Shown here in pieces: positions 62,402-64,000 of a DNA stretch of 64,000 nt. The notes below the pieces were generated by a model. It was given only the letters and a program-made list of their open reading frames with translations, was not told the origin of the DNA and made no database searches. Source of the stretch: Danxiaibacter flavus (GTDB lineage: Bacteria; Bacteroidota; Bacteroidia; Chitinophagales; Chitinophagaceae). The position numbers were made by a program, and so were the translations under genes. The DNA lies in assembly GCF_041060425.1 (NCBI RefSeq), contig NZ_JAULBC010000002.1, positions 124,001 through 188,000 of the forward strand, in the 5' to 3' direction. The first letter of the stretch is position 1. The number at the start of each line of letters is the position of its first letter.

Positions 62402-64000
62402 ATGAAAGGATTTTGGTTAACCGGCTTTCTGCTATTACTTGTCACTTTATCTGCAACGGCACAAAATGGTGTTATCAAAGGCGAAGCGTATGATACTTTA
62501 TCGAAGCTAATAATCCCGGACGCCACGGTGACTATCATGAAAAAAAAGGATAGTTCATTGGTTTCATTCAGCATGACGGACCAGGCGGGAAGATTTTCTA
62601 TCAGCAATCTTGCAACTGGCGAATATCGTTTGCTGATAACGCATGTAGCTTACCATAATAAAACAATCTTTTTCACTGTAGATGGAAAACGAGCCAATAC
62701 TGATTTGGGACGAATAATACTTAATGATAAAAAAACAACACTTGCTGAAGTGGTTGTTACCAGTGAAGCTCCACCTGTTACGCTTGTCGGTGATACCGTG
62801 CAATACAATGCAGGTTCTTTTAAAACGCAACCCAATGCCAGCGTAGAGCAATTATTAAAAAGGCTGCCCGGCGTGCAGGTCGATAAAGATGGAACGGTTA
62901 AGGCACAGGGCCAAACAGTGAATCGTGTGCTTGTTGATGGAAAAGAGTTTTTTGGTAATGACCCAAAAATGGCAACAAAGAATCTGTCGGCTGATGCGAT
63001 AGACAAAGTGCAGGTATACGACAAACAAAGTGAGCAATCGCAGTTAACTGGTTTTGATGATGGCAATAGTGAAAAGACCATCAACCTGAAATTGAAAAAA
63101 GATCAGAAGAAAGGAGGCTTTGGAAAAATAACGGGAGGTGGTGGTACAGCTGATCGATATGAAGGCCGTTTTAACCTGAATTCATTCAAAGGCGCACGGC
63201 AAATGTCAGCTATTGGTATGGCCAATAATATCAACGCCGAAGGATTCTCCTTTATGGATCTCATGAATTTTAGCGGAGAGCTGAGCCGTATGATGCGCAA
63301 TGGAAATGGCAACGCAACTATCAACCTCACACAGCAGGACCAAAATGCAGGCTCAATCGGAAACGATAATAAGGGCATCCGGACTATTTGGGGAAGTGGC
63401 TTAAATTACAATAATATTATCGGTAATAAGCTGGACTGGTCAAGCAGTTATTTTTACAATCACTATAACCCTCAGACACAGACAGATATACAACGGCAAT
63501 ACATTCTGCCGGATTCATCTTACTTCTACAGGCAAAACAATTTGACAGACAATATTAATAACAGTCACCGGATCAGCATAGCTGCGGATTACGTTATTGA
63601 TTCATTCCACTCGATCAGGTTCGCTCCTAAGTTTGGCTATCAACAAACGAATAACAAAGTTGTAAATGATTATGCACAGTATGGAGAAGACGACCACGTA
63701 AGCAACACCGGCGCATCAAAATCAATCAACAATAGCCACGCTTTTAACTTTCAGAGTGATCTTTTATTCAGAAAAAAATTCAGACGAAAAGGACGGACGT
63801 TTTCAGTTAATATGCAAACCTCATTTAACAATAGCCAGGGCGATGAAGCTTTGCTCTCCCTTAGTAATTTTTTTGATGGAGCAGGTACCGGCTACCGGAA
63901 CGATTCCATCAATCAACATATAAACACTGCAGGCAATTTATCGGGTTACACAGTTAAAGTTGTATATACAGAACCTCTGTCACGCCGGTCAATCCTGGAG
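62402..64000 (+). CDS. Outer membrane TonB-receptor-like protein, N-terminal part
   Basis: An exported outer membrane protein, cut by the end of the window after 533 codons. Signal peptide MKGFWLTGFLLLLVTLSATA, then a carboxypeptidase-regulatory-like domain (GVIKGEAYDTLSKLIIPDAT), a plug-like domain (LAEVVVTSEAPPV, VEQLLKRLPGVQVDKDGTV, VNRVLVDGKEFFGNDPKMAT) and the start of a large barrel (GGFGKITGGGGTADRYEGRF). This is the OMP_b-brl_3-type branch, which lacks the usual SusC signature and often acts without SusD. It is the third gene of a cluster with the ECF sigma factor and the anti-sigma-barrel fusion. Confidence 0.93.
   Translation, partial: MKGFWLTGFLLLLVTLSATAQNGVIKGEAYDTLSKLIIPDATVTIMKKKDSSLVSFSMTDQAGRFSISNLATGEYRLLITHVAYHNKTIFFTVDGKRANTDLGRIILNDKKTTLAEVVVTSEAPPVTLVGDTVQYNAGSFKTQPNASVEQLLKRLPGVQVDKDGTVKAQGQTVNRVLVDGKEFFGNDPKMATKNLSADAIDKVQVYDKQSEQSQLTGFDDGNSEKTINLKLKKDQKKGGFGKITGGGGTADRYEGRFNLNSFKGARQMSAIGMANNINAEGFSFMDLMNFSGELSRMMRNGNGNATINLTQQDQNAGSIGNDNKGIRTIWGSGLNYNNIIGNKLDWSSSYFYNHYNPQTQTDIQRQYILPDSSYFYRQNNLTDNINNSHRISIAADYVIDSFHSIRFAPKFGYQQTNNKVVNDYAQYGEDDHVSNTGASKSINNSHAFNFQSDLLFRKKFRRKGRTFSVNMQTSFNNSQGDEALLSLSNFFDGAGTGYRNDSINQHINTAGNLSGYTVKVVYTEPLSRRSILE

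Noticed and set aside
62650..63378. Minus-strand frames inside the receptor-like gene
   Set aside because: Antisense to a clear coding region with signal peptide and family motifs.

Overview
The window looks like chromosomal DNA of a Bacteroidota member, most likely Chitinophagaceae or a close relative. The evidence is two SusC-type TonB-linked receptors, one with a SusD partner, FGly-type sulfatases, a CcmE of the CxxxY type with CcmF, futalosine-pathway menaquinone synthesis (MqnE), TAnnTTTG-type promoter elements, few Shine-Dalgarno sites, and gene ends rich in A/T hairpins. No rRNA, tRNA, CRISPR array, transposase or phage gene was seen.

Layout. 1-885: N-terminal part of a SusC receptor, cut by the window edge. 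1350-4793: a DUF4230 protein, miaA, and a sigma-54 response regulator that lacks a DNA-binding domain. 5320-13956: a polysaccharide utilisation locus on the minus strand with two sulfatases, SusD and SusC, pointing to a sulfated glycan. 14645-31007: a mixed stretch of mostly minus-strand, short, single-function genes (PQQ-propeller, methyltransferases, HAD, alpha/beta hydrolase, two ECF sigma factors, PhyH, GNAT, a DGPF/YciI protein paired with an ECF42-type sigma factor, VOC, DinB, XRE), with an SDR remnant. 31153-34950: a pair of unknown small genes (the second frameshifted), a beta-helix lipoprotein and an OmpA-domain lipoprotein.

35243-42319 is the topoisomerase IV locus: parE, a DUF1835 protein, an OLD/AAA15-like ATPase, a TOPRIM-like protein and parC, all on the minus strand with gaps of 6 to 112 bases. 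The ATPase/TOPRIM pair has the architecture of two-gene anti-phage effectors and is the best candidate here for an undescribed system.

42639-56889: a transglutaminase-like membrane protein, a YkgJ cysteine-cluster protein, mqnE, an orphan TIGR03915 protein, ccmE-ccmF, an agmatinase-family gene overlapping a membrane protein and followed by a radical SAM protein of unknown function, an EamA exporter and an SDR. 58084-64000: a GH172 (DUF2961) protein, a lipoprotein, and a sigma factor / anti-sigma-barrel fusion / TonB-receptor-like cluster that runs off the end.

A second theme is the spacers. Almost every long intergenic region carries one of about ten families of repeats: perfect 20-22 bp hairpins with paired base changes between copies, nested palindromes, two elements with perfect 19 and 26 bp terminal inverted repeats, 116 bp and 195 bp tandem arrays, and degenerate word-like repeats. 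They are described separately below.
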